From positions 1,036,737 through 1,100,736 of the forward strand of contig VCAZ01000123.1 of NCBI GenBank assembly GCA_005784505.1: a stretch of DNA of 64,000 nucleotides, written 5' to 3'. The stretch is from Bagarius yarrelli. Lineage: Eukaryota > Chordata > Actinopteri > Siluriformes > Sisoridae. The notes below the pieces were generated by a model. That model searched no databases and was not told where the DNA came from. It worked only from the letters and a program-made list of their open reading frames with translations. The position numbers and the translations under genes were made by a program. Below, in pieces: positions 43,480-54,059 of this stretch; positions within the stretch are counted from its first letter, which is position 1, and each line of letters opens with the position of its first letter.

Positions 43480-43695
43480 CGAGAGTCAGCGCTCGCTCCA
43501 GATTTCCGCTTGATGCATTAATATCTGGGAAAATCGGTGTTAATTATAAACTTGGTCTCAGCGGTTGCTTACTGGTGCCAGCGGATTACCGCCATAAACA
43601 CATACGCGAATATTTACGCGGCTAAAGTTCCTTCGATTTTTTGGCCAGACTAAAGGCGAGAATGTGGGACGTCTCTGAGACAAGAAACAAGTGTA
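43480..43695. other. Candidate conserved non-coding block
   Basis: Contains CTTGATGCATTAATATCTGG, GGTGTTAATTATAAACTTGG and CGCGAATATTTACGCGGC. It is repeat-free with several homeodomain-type cores. Confidence 0.35.
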
Positions 43696-43819
43696 ATATC
43701 ATTTATTGTAAAAATTTGTTAAAGTTTCCGCTTTTCTTCACTTAATTTTTTCCCCCAGGAGCTTCAATGCAAACCTAAATTTCTAAGTGTCTAATTCCCT
43801 ACAAGCTTCCCATTAACCA

Positions 43820-43898
43820 CCACCGTAGAGTGAGACATTGTGGGCCACCGTAGAGTGAGACATTGTGGGCCACCGTAGAGTGAGACATTGTAGACATT
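43820..43898. repeat. 25-bp tandem repeat, three copies
   Basis: CCACCGTAGAGTGAGACATT plus GTGGG starts at 43820, 43845 and 43870, with near-perfect identity. A young, short array. Confidence 0.95.
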
Positions 43899-44339
43899 GT
43901 AGGTTTATTTCTTTCCTTCTCTGCCATATGTAACACATTCTACATATACTGTCTAAAAGCAAGAAACAACTTTAAAAGTCAAACATCATAAAACAAGATA
44001 TCATTCGATCCAGCGCATCGTCTCATTTCGCCCAGTCTTTTTTTCTTTTTTGGACTCGAAACCTGTCAAGGAAAACAATCTAGTTGGTGTCATAATATTT
44101 ACTAGACTAACGTGAGTGGTTGATTTTTATAAAATAATGCTATGCATTCAATGCTAGCATGCTTTGCGTATATTCTGGTAACTTAATATACCCTTAAGTA
44201 TATTCTGGTAACTCTTTTTGTAATTGTTGCAGGTTATAAAAACTTTTTTTTAAATTTGTTTTTACAGTGGGATACAATGAATATTGTACCTTTAACGTTG
44301 CAGCCGGTGCAAAATGGTTACTCCATTAGCATGAAATTC

Positions 44340-44400
44340 CTGGAGGAACTGGTTAATAATAATAATTATTATTATTTATTTAATTATTTATTTATTTTTT
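44340..44400. repeat. AT-rich (ATT)n tract
   Basis: AATAATAATTATTATTATTT with following TTAT repeats. Confidence 0.7.
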
Positions 44401-44404
44401 ATAA

Positions 44405-44490
44405 TTAGGATTTTTCCGAGGTGACCCCTGCCTCACCGCGACTCTGATTTAGGAATAAGCGGTTATAGAAAATGGATGGATGGATAGAAT
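44405..44490 (+). mobile_element. 3' end of the second repeat family
   Basis: GGTGACCCCTGCCTCACCGC, CTGATTTAGGAATAAGCGGT and ATAGAAAATGGATGGATGG match the terminal part of the 16344-type repeat. Confidence 0.7.
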
Positions 44491-44494
44491 AAGC

Positions 44495-45815
44495 TACAAG
44501 CTAAAAGTTTATATTCTTTCCTCTAAACAAATGAGTCTTTTTATGTGAAAAACCACAATCTCCTCCATCCCACCAAGCTTTATGCTGCTGTTATCTTATT
44601 ACACCGTTAAGTATGTTGATGTTACACAATAGCTTTGACTCGCCTATTAATAGCAGCAGCACAAACAGCACTGTAAGTGTTATCTCCCAAGACAAAGCCG
44701 CTCTATTCCATACTCAATATTTGTCCATATGCTGACGTGTCTGATTACCCCATCCTGACCTCAGCTGGGGTTAGATCATCCTTGGAATGCCTTTGGATGT
44801 CTCGGGGAATCAACCTTCATGAAACCATTAGATGTTGTCGGAGAAAATCTATACAGCAACCCACACGGAGAGGACGTGAAGTCGAAAGCTGTACGTTTTA
44901 CAGCGGAATCTCGGCATAGGAGGTTAATTGTTTTCGCAGGATCTACAATACAAATTTTCCCATAATAAATCATTTAAATGCAGATAATTCATTTCAGCCA
45001 CCCAAAAAATCATCTGTCAACATTTTTTGCAAAAGTTGGACTATGAATGACTTTAAATTGCCCCAGATATAAATTAGTTTCCTTGTGATCCCCTCGCATC
45101 CACTTCCGAGTGTACTCGCACACCCCGCATTCTCGAGCGATACCCCCCCCCCCCGGGATAACCCTAATCAGAATAAAGTGCTTACTCGAGTTGCATAACT
45201 ACCGAAAGAATGCGTGGAGATTGAATTCTTTTACGGGTATTAAGCGTCTATGAATTCCCAAACCGCACCCCTGGGGGCTTTACTGAAGCAGATGAACCTC
45301 TTTATGGGATGCTGAGTTGACCATTGTTAAGGAGGCTTTAAACCCTCTGCTGTTAAATATTTCAAAACAAACAGGAGTACTGCCAACAGGCATCCGACAC
45401 TTATTTAATCATGTTGTTAAGTCTTTGACCTTGAAGAAAAATGTCACCACGTAATGTTGTTTTGTAACTTGGACTCTCCTCAGACGCCGTCTATTCCACC
45501 CACCACGTATGACAGTTTTTTGCCCTGGCTTTTGTTTTCATGAGTCGAACGCTATAAGGGCTTCCATTAACCAAAAAAAAAATACATATTGATCAACAAC
45601 CATTATGTTGCACCATAACTCTGCAATCTAAGCTTTCAAGTCTCTTAAAAAAAACTTGTTTGCTGTCTATTTCAGGACACTGTCTCTCGTCTCATCACTT
45701 CTCATCACGTCTCGGCTTGTCCTGACATGTCTTGATCTGCAAATGCAGATAGATCAGTTCGTTCCCTCCCACCTGCTTTTACAAGCTTATATTTTGTCTC
45801 ACTGCTTACCATGTT
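44495..45815. other. Unassigned sequence
   Basis: A run of 14 C followed by GGG lies at 45143-45160. No exon or named element. Confidence 0.35.
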
Positions 45816-46010
45816 GCAGTCAAAAGGCCCCGGCAGCAATTTATGGCCCTATGAAAGAACGAGGTTGGACAACACATCCACACCACACCGATATCAGGCC
45901 AAAGTACAATACTGCTAATACTGTTACTACTAATAAAACAGACCTCTGTGGGGGCCCCCCAAAGTGCGTGGGCCCCTAGAATTGCCCCCTCCCTTAACAA
46001 CGCCACAGCG
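45815..46010 (-). mobile_element. Possible hAT remnant
   Basis: TGTGGGGGCCCCCCAAAGTG, GGGCCCCTAGAATTGCCCCC and AACAACGCCACAG (45947-46009) resemble the GGGGCCC-rich terminal region of fish hAT elements (complement GTGGCGTTGTTAAGGGAGG). Only one end is visible. Confidence 0.4.
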
Positions 46011-46405
46011 TAAAGTCGGTCTGATAAAGGAGCTGCTGGGGTCTGATCCCACACCTGTGTATATTTAAAAAAAAATAAATAAAAAAAATTGAAATCCCGA
46101 ACCGACTCAACCTTAACAAATGAAACCGGCTGCTATACAGTATGTGTTGCTGAATTGTACTTGGCTTGTCATGCCCTATAAAATGCCCATGCTACTTTTA
46201 AACATTGTAATTTCATTTTCTCAAAAGCAATTTGGTAAATCTTTATGATGGAACATTTCTATCCTGATGTGTTCTATCTTCTCCAAGGTGACCCCACATG
46301 CTCAGGGTATGAGAGTCCAATAAATAAATGGAATAATGAGGATGACATGAATGTATATTATATGCTATGGGTTTAACAGCTAGTGGAAGCTTTTGAAGCA
46401 TGTTG

Positions 46406-46588
46406 GGAAAGTGGTAGCGTAGTGGTTAAGGTGTTGGACTGCTAATTGGAGGATCTGGGCTCGTTCCTCAGGACCACCAAGTTACCACTGCTGGCCCTTG
46501 AGCAAAGCCCTTAACTCCTAATTGCTTAGTGGTATGAAAAATTAATGTTAGTTGCTCTGGATAAGGATGTCGGCCTAATGCTAGAAAT
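46406..46588 (+). mobile_element. SINE, full length
   Basis: Head GGGAAAGTGGTAGCGTAGTG, GTTAAGGTGTTGGACTGCTA and ATTGGAGGATC. Core CAGGACCACCAAGTTACCAC. Tail GTTGCTCTGGATAAGGATGT and ATGCTAGAAATGTAAATG. It is one of the best-preserved copies in the window. Confidence 0.9.
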
Positions 46589-46594
46589 GTAAAT

Positions 46595-46785
46595 GTTGTA
46601 GACTGATGTGTCGGACTGGTGGACTGTAAACTGGTGTGTTGAACAAGTGCACTGTAAAGAGGTTGTTAAGACTGGTGTGTTCGACTGGATGATAGTGGAC
46701 TTTTGTACTTTGAACTGGGGTGGTGGGTTGTAGACTGGTGAGTTGGACTGGTGGATTGGTGTGTTGGACTAGTGAACTAAAAAGT
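46595..46785. repeat. Degenerate minisatellite (GGACTGGTG type)
   Basis: GACTGGTGTGTTGGACTAG-type words recur about nine times at uneven spacing. It starts directly after the SINE. Confidence 0.7.
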
Positions 46786-46831
46786 GCAAGTGGATTTTGG
46801 CTTCTGTGCTGTTAGGATTTTGTATTGATCC

Positions 46832-46833
<2 letters not shown>

Positions 46834-46906
<73 letters not shown>
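46834..46906. repeat. (AT)n microsatellite, about 70 bp
   Basis: Near-perfect AT run, able to form cruciform DNA. Confidence 0.95.
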
Positions 46907-46984
46907 GTTATTTTTTTTACCCTCCTGAACTACAGTACTGCCCCCTAATCTTACCCACTGCATGCTAACTCGGAATAAAACATT

Positions 46985-47855
46985 CACAAGCTATTAAACA
47001 TGTGGTCAGAAACCATCTGCTAGAATTCCTGGCATCCTCTTCTCTGACCCACCACTAGGACTTTCTTTAACAGTCATGTGGTTAATTCAGAGTGACACAT
47101 TAAGGCCATGTTCTCACATTGCAGCAAAAATAATGAAGGAATATAAAAGAAAGAAATAGGAATAAGGCACGTATACCATCACACGGTGACTGACATGTTT
47201 CCTAAGCATTTTGTCACACCGAACCATTTGTAACAGCATTTTCTGAAGATATGAGTGAAGGAAGGGGGGGGGTTGGAATCAAGGCATTTGATGAAAAGTG
47301 ACAAAAGCTAATATGCAGTTTTTCCCGTTTGATTGAAAAATGATGAAATACAGATTGCGTTTCAATGGGGCTTGAAATGGTGGCCGGTCAAGCCTTGCAT
47401 ACCTTATTTCACACGAGACGAATCGGCGAACTTACAGGTAACGTGTAGGGCTCAACATTAGCATTCCCTGTAGAGCGGAATCTAATTACCTGTTTGCACA
47501 AGCGAACGCTCGTAGACACAACAATGGCTCGGAGAACACGACTCCAGACATAAGAAAAACAACGATTCAGTCAAAAAAAGTCCTTTTGAAAGAGTTCCAG
47601 AAAATTTGGATTTAGTATTTTTTTGCCGTTTTCGTTTCGGAGGGGGAAAAAAAGGAAACCTTGTGAAGCGAACAAGCAAAAAAGTTATTTAAATACTGAT
47701 TAACACTTGTGATTGGATTTTTGATTATTTGATCATAATTAATGCATTTAATAGGAATTAATAGCACTTGAGTGTGAAAATGTCCCCCAAATCGAGACGA
47801 TTTCCTTCTCTGAAAAGTGATTCAACACTGAATCGACTCTGAATCAAATGTGTTT
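46985..47855. other. Unassigned sequence
   Basis: GAATCA-type words appear near 47820. G-run at 47262-47273. No gene. Confidence 0.35.
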
Positions 47856-47856
47856 C

Positions 47857-48112
47857 AAAGTCAAATGTCATTTGTCACATACATGATTATACACAGTACA
47901 ACGTGTAGTGAAATGTGTGTTTTTTCACATATCCCACCTTGAAAGGTTTGGGGCGGAGCACAGGGACAGATATGATACAGCGCCCCTGGAGCAGTAAGGG
48001 TTAGGGCTCTTGCTTAGGGACCCAACAGTAGTGAAATTGGCGGGGGTGGGACTTGAACCCAGGTCTTCCAATGAACAACTCGGTGCTTAAACCATATAAT
48101 TCACCACTGCCC
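47857..48112 (-). mobile_element. Third repeat family, near full-length copy
   Basis: AAAGTCAAATGTCATTTGTC, GATTATACACAGTACAACGT and GTAGTGAAATGTGTG (which resemble a retrotransposon 3' region), then GATACAGCGCCCCTGGAGCA, GGGACCCAACAGTAGTG and GGGACTTGAACCCAGGTCTT. It shares its middle with the array at 26591-27250. Confidence 0.7.
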
Positions 48113-48114
48113 TT

Positions 48115-49045
48115 GTTCCAACTTTATTTACTATAATTGCAAGCTGCAACGCTAAACCCACAAAATATGGGGTAACAAAAGTTATTTTTCTGATTCAGCT
48201 TAAACAGTCTAATCCGCTAACTAACATCTTTCCCACAGAAGCAGAAAACACTAAAACATACAGACAGATGGTTCTTCCGGCACTAAGCAACGATTATAAA
48301 CACCCTGTCTGTCTGTCATGCTGCTGTTTCTTCCCAGCTTCCTCATAAGTCCATGAAAAACGTCTCTAGATAAATCGCCAATCAAGAGCTTGATTGCTTG
48401 TTAGGACAAGGTCCTGTTTTTATGGAGAGCCTTGTGGAGCATTGCTCGTGCTCAAATCGAGGGTAATTAGTAGTCATTTGTTTGTCCCCTGTGGAGCAAG
48501 TTGTTAAAAACAAGGAAGGAAAAATAATGATGGTACTTTTTGCACACTTTGAATTGGCTGGTTGGTCCGTCCCTCAGGCTTATACATGGAAATGAGCTCC
48601 CTTTAGATGCTTTGTCGTTTACAGAGTCTGGCTTTAGACGTATGAAACCACTCTAAGCTATCTGAAGCACTGGAAAAGCCTCGTTGCTGTTTAGAGGACA
48701 TTAACTTCCTCTTTCGCGTTCATCTATTAGCACAAAAGACTGTGGTATCTACAGTATTCATCCAGCTAGCAGAGCTTTTGTCTGTTCTACCTCACGACCA
48801 GCCTTTTAGCGCCTTAGCGCTGTCCCCTGACATCAGCTCTTGGTCACTGATCCACGGAACGGCCAGATGTTTGTCCTTGATTTTGTCTTTATATTCGTGT
48901 TTTACAATAATGGTGCAGTTTGTTTTGTTTTGTGTTTTTTTACGCTTTTTTAAATATAATGTGGCCATTGGGTCATGCTGTGAGTCAAAACAAACCTAAA
49001 AAATATATATATCAAAACAAATCAGCTGGAAAAACTCTGAAGAGA
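48115..49045. other. Unassigned sequence
   Basis: 48290-48860 is complex and repeat-free. No named element. Confidence 0.35.
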
Positions 49046-49081
49046 ATTATATATTATATTATATTATATTATATTATATTG
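49046..49081. repeat. (TATAT)n pentanucleotide microsatellite
   Basis: ATATTATATTATATTATATT, about seven units. Confidence 0.9.
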
Positions 49082-49105
49082 TTAAGTTGTGCTGTCTTTT
49101 TAGAA

Positions 49106-49318
49106 ATGAAGCTACCAGGCAGAAGGCAAAGAGGAGGTATGTGGATGCGATAAACGATGGCATGAAGTTAGTGTGTGTGAGTGAAGAGGATGTAGAGAAT
49201 AGGGGTAGGTGGAGACAGATGATTCGCTGTGGAGACCCCTAAAAGGGAACAGCCGAAAGGAGAAGAAGCAGCTGGATAAGGACGTCTGCCAAATGTTGCA
49301 AATGTAAATAAATTTATA
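49106..49318 (+). mobile_element. RTE-like LINE 3' end with a SINE-type tail
   Basis: GGCAAAGAGGAGGTATGTGG, AGGATGTAGAGAATAGGGGT, ACAGATGATTCGCTGTGGAG and ACCCCTAAAAGGGAACAGCC followed by GAAAGGAGAAGAAG match, as I remember it, the terminal coding part and GAA-type tail of fish RTE-clade non-LTR elements. It then passes without a break into the SINE tail (GCTGGATAAGGACGTCTGCC, AAATG). Stops break the frame. Confidence 0.55.
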
Positions 49319-49394
49319 TGAAAAATTAATTTTCCTTTATTTTTCCTTTTCTCATGTAACGTCTTAAAAATAAATAGGCAGTAGTGCACGTTTT

Positions 49395-49690
49395 GATGTA
49401 AACGCGCCGCGTAGCCGTGTCACGGTGTGGGCGGATTTTGTGATTAAAAAGCTCTCCTTAAGTTTAATACAACGCGTCAATAAAGCGCGTGACTAAGTGG
49501 CGTCTTCTCGCCTTGCTTCCTCCGCCAACTCGCTCCCTGGAGCTGTCTCCTGTCTGTCAAAGCGTACACGAGCGAGTCGTAAAAAGAGAGCCGCGCTGCT
49601 CCTGCTGCTGGCGTGAAGAGAATAAACGCAACGTCTCTCAACAACTTCAAACTTTTCTGCCCCTAATAGGCTAGATACTAAAATCTTCTA
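49395..49690. other. Unassigned CpG-bearing sequence
   Basis: GTAAACGCGCCGCGTAGCCG and AAAGAGAGCCGCGCTGCTCC stand out. Possibly regulatory. The short plus frame lacks an ATG. Confidence 0.25.
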
Positions 49691-49949
49691 AAGCCCCTGA
49701 GTGTCTACAGTCATCTAAGCTTCGAAATGACCACCGTAATGGAGTGAGACGTAAGGGAGACACTCAGTGATCGACGTGGGCAGGTGAGAATTTTTTCTTT
49801 TTTACCTCAAATAACACGTTTTGTGGTTGATAAGCGTCAAGGAGGTCAATGTTTGGCTAAATATATACAAATAAATACCTATCAAACATTTCCATCTCTG
49901 GCATTTAATAGCCCCCCCTCATTAAATCAACTTTTCTTTTCAATCCTAC

Positions 49950-50065
49950 CGATTGGTTAAGGGCCTTGTTTTGGGGCCCAACAGTTTTTACAGCTTAAAA
50001 TTAAACCCCTAATCTTTTGTTCAGCAGGCCAACCATCTAACCACAGAGCTACCATTTCAAAAACA
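49950..50065 (-). mobile_element. SINE, core and head, diverged
   Basis: GGTTAAGGGCCTTGTTTTGG, GGCCCAACAG, AAATTAAACCCCTAATCTTT and AACCACAGAGCTACCATT, in reverse order. Confidence 0.8.
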
Positions 50066-50394
50066 TAAAGGAATTTTGAAAAAAAGCCCAAACCAACACC
50101 AAAAAGGTCCTTGAAGACTAATAGCATAAATGGAAAAACCTCTTTACACAACATCTGAAACAGTCTGGAGGGGTTGGTGTGTGTCGTTGAATACAATGGA
50201 AAAAAGTGAAGCTTGGTGATACCCTCTAGCTTGTCCTTTCCCCGATCCCCCTGAGATGGTATCTTCCAGCTTTTCGTTGAGCAAACGCACCTGTTCCAAT
50301 TGATCAGCAGTGGGTTTTCATTTTTTTCTAGAAGATATCTTTAAAAGCCAACGTAAACTTGTAGAAGAACGATAGCAAGAGAAGAAAATGGATA

Positions 50395-50625
50395 CATAAA
50401 AGAAGGATTACTGATCTATGTCTGTTACGGTGGAGGCGGTATGATGGTGTTGGCACAACAGCCGCTAATGGAAGCAGGTCACTGGTGTGTTTTGATGATG
50501 GGACCGCCGATAGCCAACGAATGGACGGGTTCTGCAGTCTTCTAAGCTGTTCGACTTTCTGATTCTGTCAAATGTCAAACACAGCCCAGAGTGGGTCATG
50601 ACCCTGAACATGGATTGAATGCCTC
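50395..50625 (+). mobile_element. Tc1-like transposase remnant
   Basis: GGTGGAGGCGGTATGATGGT, GTTGGCACAACAGCCGCTAA, GTCACTGGTGTGTTTTGATG and ATGGGACCGCCGATAGC are followed by GGGTTCTGCAGTCTTCTAAG and GACCCTGAACATGG. The order of these words follows the middle of a Tc1-type transposase gene (the second and third catalytic regions) as I recall it. Frameshifts abound and no inverted repeats were seen. Confidence 0.4.
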
Positions 50626-50629
50626 TATT

Positions 50630-52225
50630 AAATCATTTTAGTTTTATTACCTTGAGAAGTACGTTTGAGTTGCAGGCACAAGACCTCGACCCACCGGAGC
50701 AGGTTTTTTACTTTGTAAAGACGAAACCTAACAAAAAAAACAGCAATACAGGGAAACTAGAGTGAAGTAAATACTTTGCAAAGCTTAAGAGAGGGACAGT
50801 CAGCACCGGAAGAGGGTCATGGGGTCTAGATGGATTCGTGTTCAATGACCTCTGAACCTGTTCATCAAAGCTTAAATCTCACATTGTAGATACACAGTGA
50901 CTATTTCCAGCCTCAGACATCATGTCCATGAACCTTGGACATGTACGGTAGAAAAAAATGGAATCTCTTTGGATATTTTGACCTCTGCGTCCTAACTAGT
51001 TGGATTCTACCACAATTTGAGGTTGACGTTGAGGTCAAGTTTTAAAAGTTCATGAGTGTCAGCTGGATTTTTTTTTACAGTATCACTAGTGCGTTTCTAT
51101 GATCTGTGGTCATATACCATTACTTTTCTTGTAACGTTCCCTTTTCACGTCCCTAAACACAACTCTAAACCAACCAAACTGTTTTCTTGCTTTCTTGTGT
51201 CCAATAAAAGCTGCTATAAAGTCCAGCTTTGCTAGCATCAGTTAAGAGCTCTGACTATATAAGTCTATATTTTGTTGTTCTATTTGTCAGTTACAATTAT
51301 CGTTACTTAATCGTTTTAACTAATTGTGTCCGCTAAAAATAATTGCAGATAAATTATTTAAATATCGCAATTAATCGACTATTAAAATAATCGGTTATGA
51401 CGTTTGTAACTGAAAGTGCCATACAGAGTCTGCAAGAAACTCCTGAGCCAGTGACTACTTTTTTTCTTTTTTTTTTTAATCGCGGATCATTCCGGAGCCC
51501 GAATGCAGGAATAAGCGGAAATGACTGTGGCCTGCTTCCCCTTCAAAGCCCTCAAGTCTCCGCACAAAACTCACATAAATAAATCAAATCGCTGGGAATA
51601 GAGGACATGCCGAGAAGATTGATGTCCAGTTGCCGAGTCTGAGTCGAGCTCCCCTCGATTTCGCCGCTACACAAAATATCTGAATAATTTCCCCACATTC
51701 CCTTATTTGCTTTGGAGTTTCATTCATCCGTCGGTGCGTTTTTCTATTATTTTTTCATATTTAAAGCTTGTTCTCTCTTCCAGGTCAGGATTCTTTATTA
51801 TTAAAAACGCTGAGTTTTGGTCCTCTGGCCTACATACAGATTATCTCTCTGCGGTAACCCGAAATATTTTCATCAAAACACTAAAAGCAGCGCAGCAAAA
51901 TGTGCAGCTGGAACAATCCGATGGGTTTAATGGGGAAAATTAAAAAAACAAACAAAAAAAAAACCAAAACAATAAAAGGAAATCAAAACCCAGAGGAAGA
52001 GGAAATAAGCCAGGAAATAAGTTGGATTCAAAGTTTTTCTGTGATGGTAACGTGCACCATCAAGTATCTACCGGTTTCTATGGTAACACCTCAGAGCTCA
52101 TTTACTGGACTGTATCGCTAATGAGGTTGATGCGGTTTAGAATTGATTAACTTCACATTTACGGAAGGAGTCTCCAGTGTCGCTTAATGTTTTAGAGTGA
52201 ATTTCATAACAAACTTGAACTTCGG
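50630..52225. other. Unassigned sequence
   Basis: 51380-51700 and 52010-52140 are complex. The remainder is intron-like. No exon was supported. Confidence 0.35.
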
Positions 52226-52229
52226 AAGG

Positions 52230-52570
52230 ATTGAGGGTGTGAACACCCAACTGAGGTAGAGTTAATAATGCAGGTTTTGGCTTTATTTAGAAAATGGCGT
52301 CGATTCGCAAGACAAAATAGAAAGATCGGCAAACAAAACACAATCACAAAGACTAAACTCGAAAACCCGACGTAGCAAAGATCAGAGCCATAAATACAGA
52401 GACATGACAGAAACGCCGAGGACGTAGACAGGCTAACAATCTTTCGTCGTATGCCAACTGTACTGCTATCTTATAAAGCTTAGCGGCCAGAAGTGAACTG
52501 AAGGTAAACTCCTAGTACTCAGGTGAGGGAGCCCTCCTGTGGCCTGGAGCTGAGGACGTTACAGAGAGGA
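52230..52570. other. Possible dispersed repeat
   Basis: GGTTTTGGCTTTATTTAG, GCCATAAATACAGAGACATG, GTGAGGGAGCCCTCCTGTGG and GAGGACGTTACAG resemble one end of a fish dispersed element. The similar layout at 1735-1970 supports a repeat. Not identified further. Confidence 0.35.
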
Positions 52571-52629
52571 GTTTACCACACTTTATTTGAACTTCTCCTG
52601 ATGCCACGTTCCGACTTTCAATGGGGTTT

Positions 52630-53060
52630 GAATCTTGTTTAAAGAAACAGGCAAACAAATGAATCACTTAAAAGAAAAAAGAAAAAAATCACGAATCATT
52701 TGTAACAATGACAAAGTAAATGAGTCGTGTGTTAATAATTGAATAAGCAGGTGAAACTGAATCAATTGGGGAAATGCATTGAAAAATGAATCACAAGTAG
52801 CGAATCATTTATAAAAAGAAATGAATCATGTAACGAATGACTAATCAAATAGTCATACCTTTTTTTCTGTGAAAATGAAGCAGTTTTAAAAAATAGACTA
52901 CGTGTAAAGAATCAGAATTGATTTGTGAAAATAACGATATAAAATTGACCGTCAGAAGTGTATATGAGAAAATCAATTGATTTGTCGAAAGAATTAAATG
53001 ATCCAAATGTTAAATGAATCAATTTCTGGAATTAGTTTGTTTTAAAAATGAATCAGTTTT
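52630..53060. repeat. GAATCA-rich degenerate tract
   Basis: The words GAATCA, GAATCATTT, TGAATCA and AAATGAATC recur about 15 times without fixed spacing. A similar zone lies at 53690-54050. Confidence 0.5.
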
Positions 53061-53323
53061 AAAGAACCTTAGCCGTAAATGTTAGCAAGGGGGAAAAAAA
53101 ACAATAAAGGGAAAAAAAATGTCTCTGCAAAGAGTTTGAAAAGTTCTATGCAGCTTTTGGGTTCGAGTGCAATGTGTCACGAGAGCTAAGCAGTAATTTA
53201 GAGCTCTTGGTTGTGGTGGAACCTTTTTACGGCCCCCGGATTGTCTGCACCGTCTCTATTGTTGAATTTAATTGGTTCTGTGCTCCCACGCCAGTGGTTC
53301 CTCAGGTATTCTCGCATCAGCCT

Positions 53324-53365
<42 letters not shown>
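53324..53365. repeat. (TG)n microsatellite
   Basis: About 20 perfect TG units. Confidence 0.95.
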
Positions 53366-53428
53366 TGGTTAGACACCCACAATGCTGGTTTTGTCTGAAT
53401 AACAAGCCATTTTCTGCTGTTTGAACAG

Positions 53429-53519
53429 AGCTCCTTTGCCTCCCAGAGCAGAGAGCGCGAGACAGCCGGCTTTGTATCCCATCGTCAGCGCATTGTTTCT
53501 CTGTCGTCATGCATCATCA
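53429..53519 (+). other. Candidate exon, 91 nt, open in all three frames
   Basis: The acceptor CTGCTGTTTGAACAG ends at 53428 and the donor ATCA|GTAAGT starts at 53520. The interval has no stop in any plus frame, which fits exon-like composition but does not choose a frame. It sits in a stretch of complex, repeat-free sequence just after a (TG)n run, and may equally be conserved non-coding DNA. Confidence 0.2.
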
Positions 53520-53689
53520 GTAAGTTCCTCGAGCTGACACAATTTTTACGTGAAACAATCGGTTTAAAAATAAGCTCGACGGCTCGCTTTCCCAGCTGCT
53601 CCACTGTGATTTGTGCAACAATTATTTAACAAAGAAAGAAACAAGTTTTTTTTTTAAAAAAAGGAAAAGAACTTGGAACGAATCAGATG

Positions 53690-54050
53690 TGTAATAATTA
53701 AAATATTTTGGAAAATGAATAGATGAATCAGTTGTCAAAAAAAATCACATTTGAAAAAAAATGAATGGGGGGAAAAAAAGAATCATCTTGGATGTAAAAG
53801 AATCATGTGGAAAGAATCAGCAAAAGGGAATAAATTAAAATGAATGAATCAAATTAAAGCGTTTTGTTAAACAATTCCAGGTAAAAATGATTGAATCATT
53901 AATAAAGAGAAATATGCATGAACCATTTTTGTGAACAACAAACTACTGTAGATTCTTGTAGAATTAAATGAATCAAATCTAGATTTGTAGATTCATATCA
54001 GATGATTTGTCAAGCATTAAAAAAAGAGCTGAACTGTAACAAAACTTAAG
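53690..54050. repeat. GAATCA-rich degenerate tract, second zone
   Basis: AATGAATC, GAATCATC and GAATCATG recur as in the previous zone, 650 bp away. Confidence 0.5.
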
Positions 54051-54059
54051 ATTCATTTG

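Noticed and set aside
49489..49674. Possible second signal-peptide exon (CTGCTCCTGCTGCTGG)
   Set aside because: The frame begins at GTG, not ATG, the Leu/Cys part lies late in it, and no donor follows.
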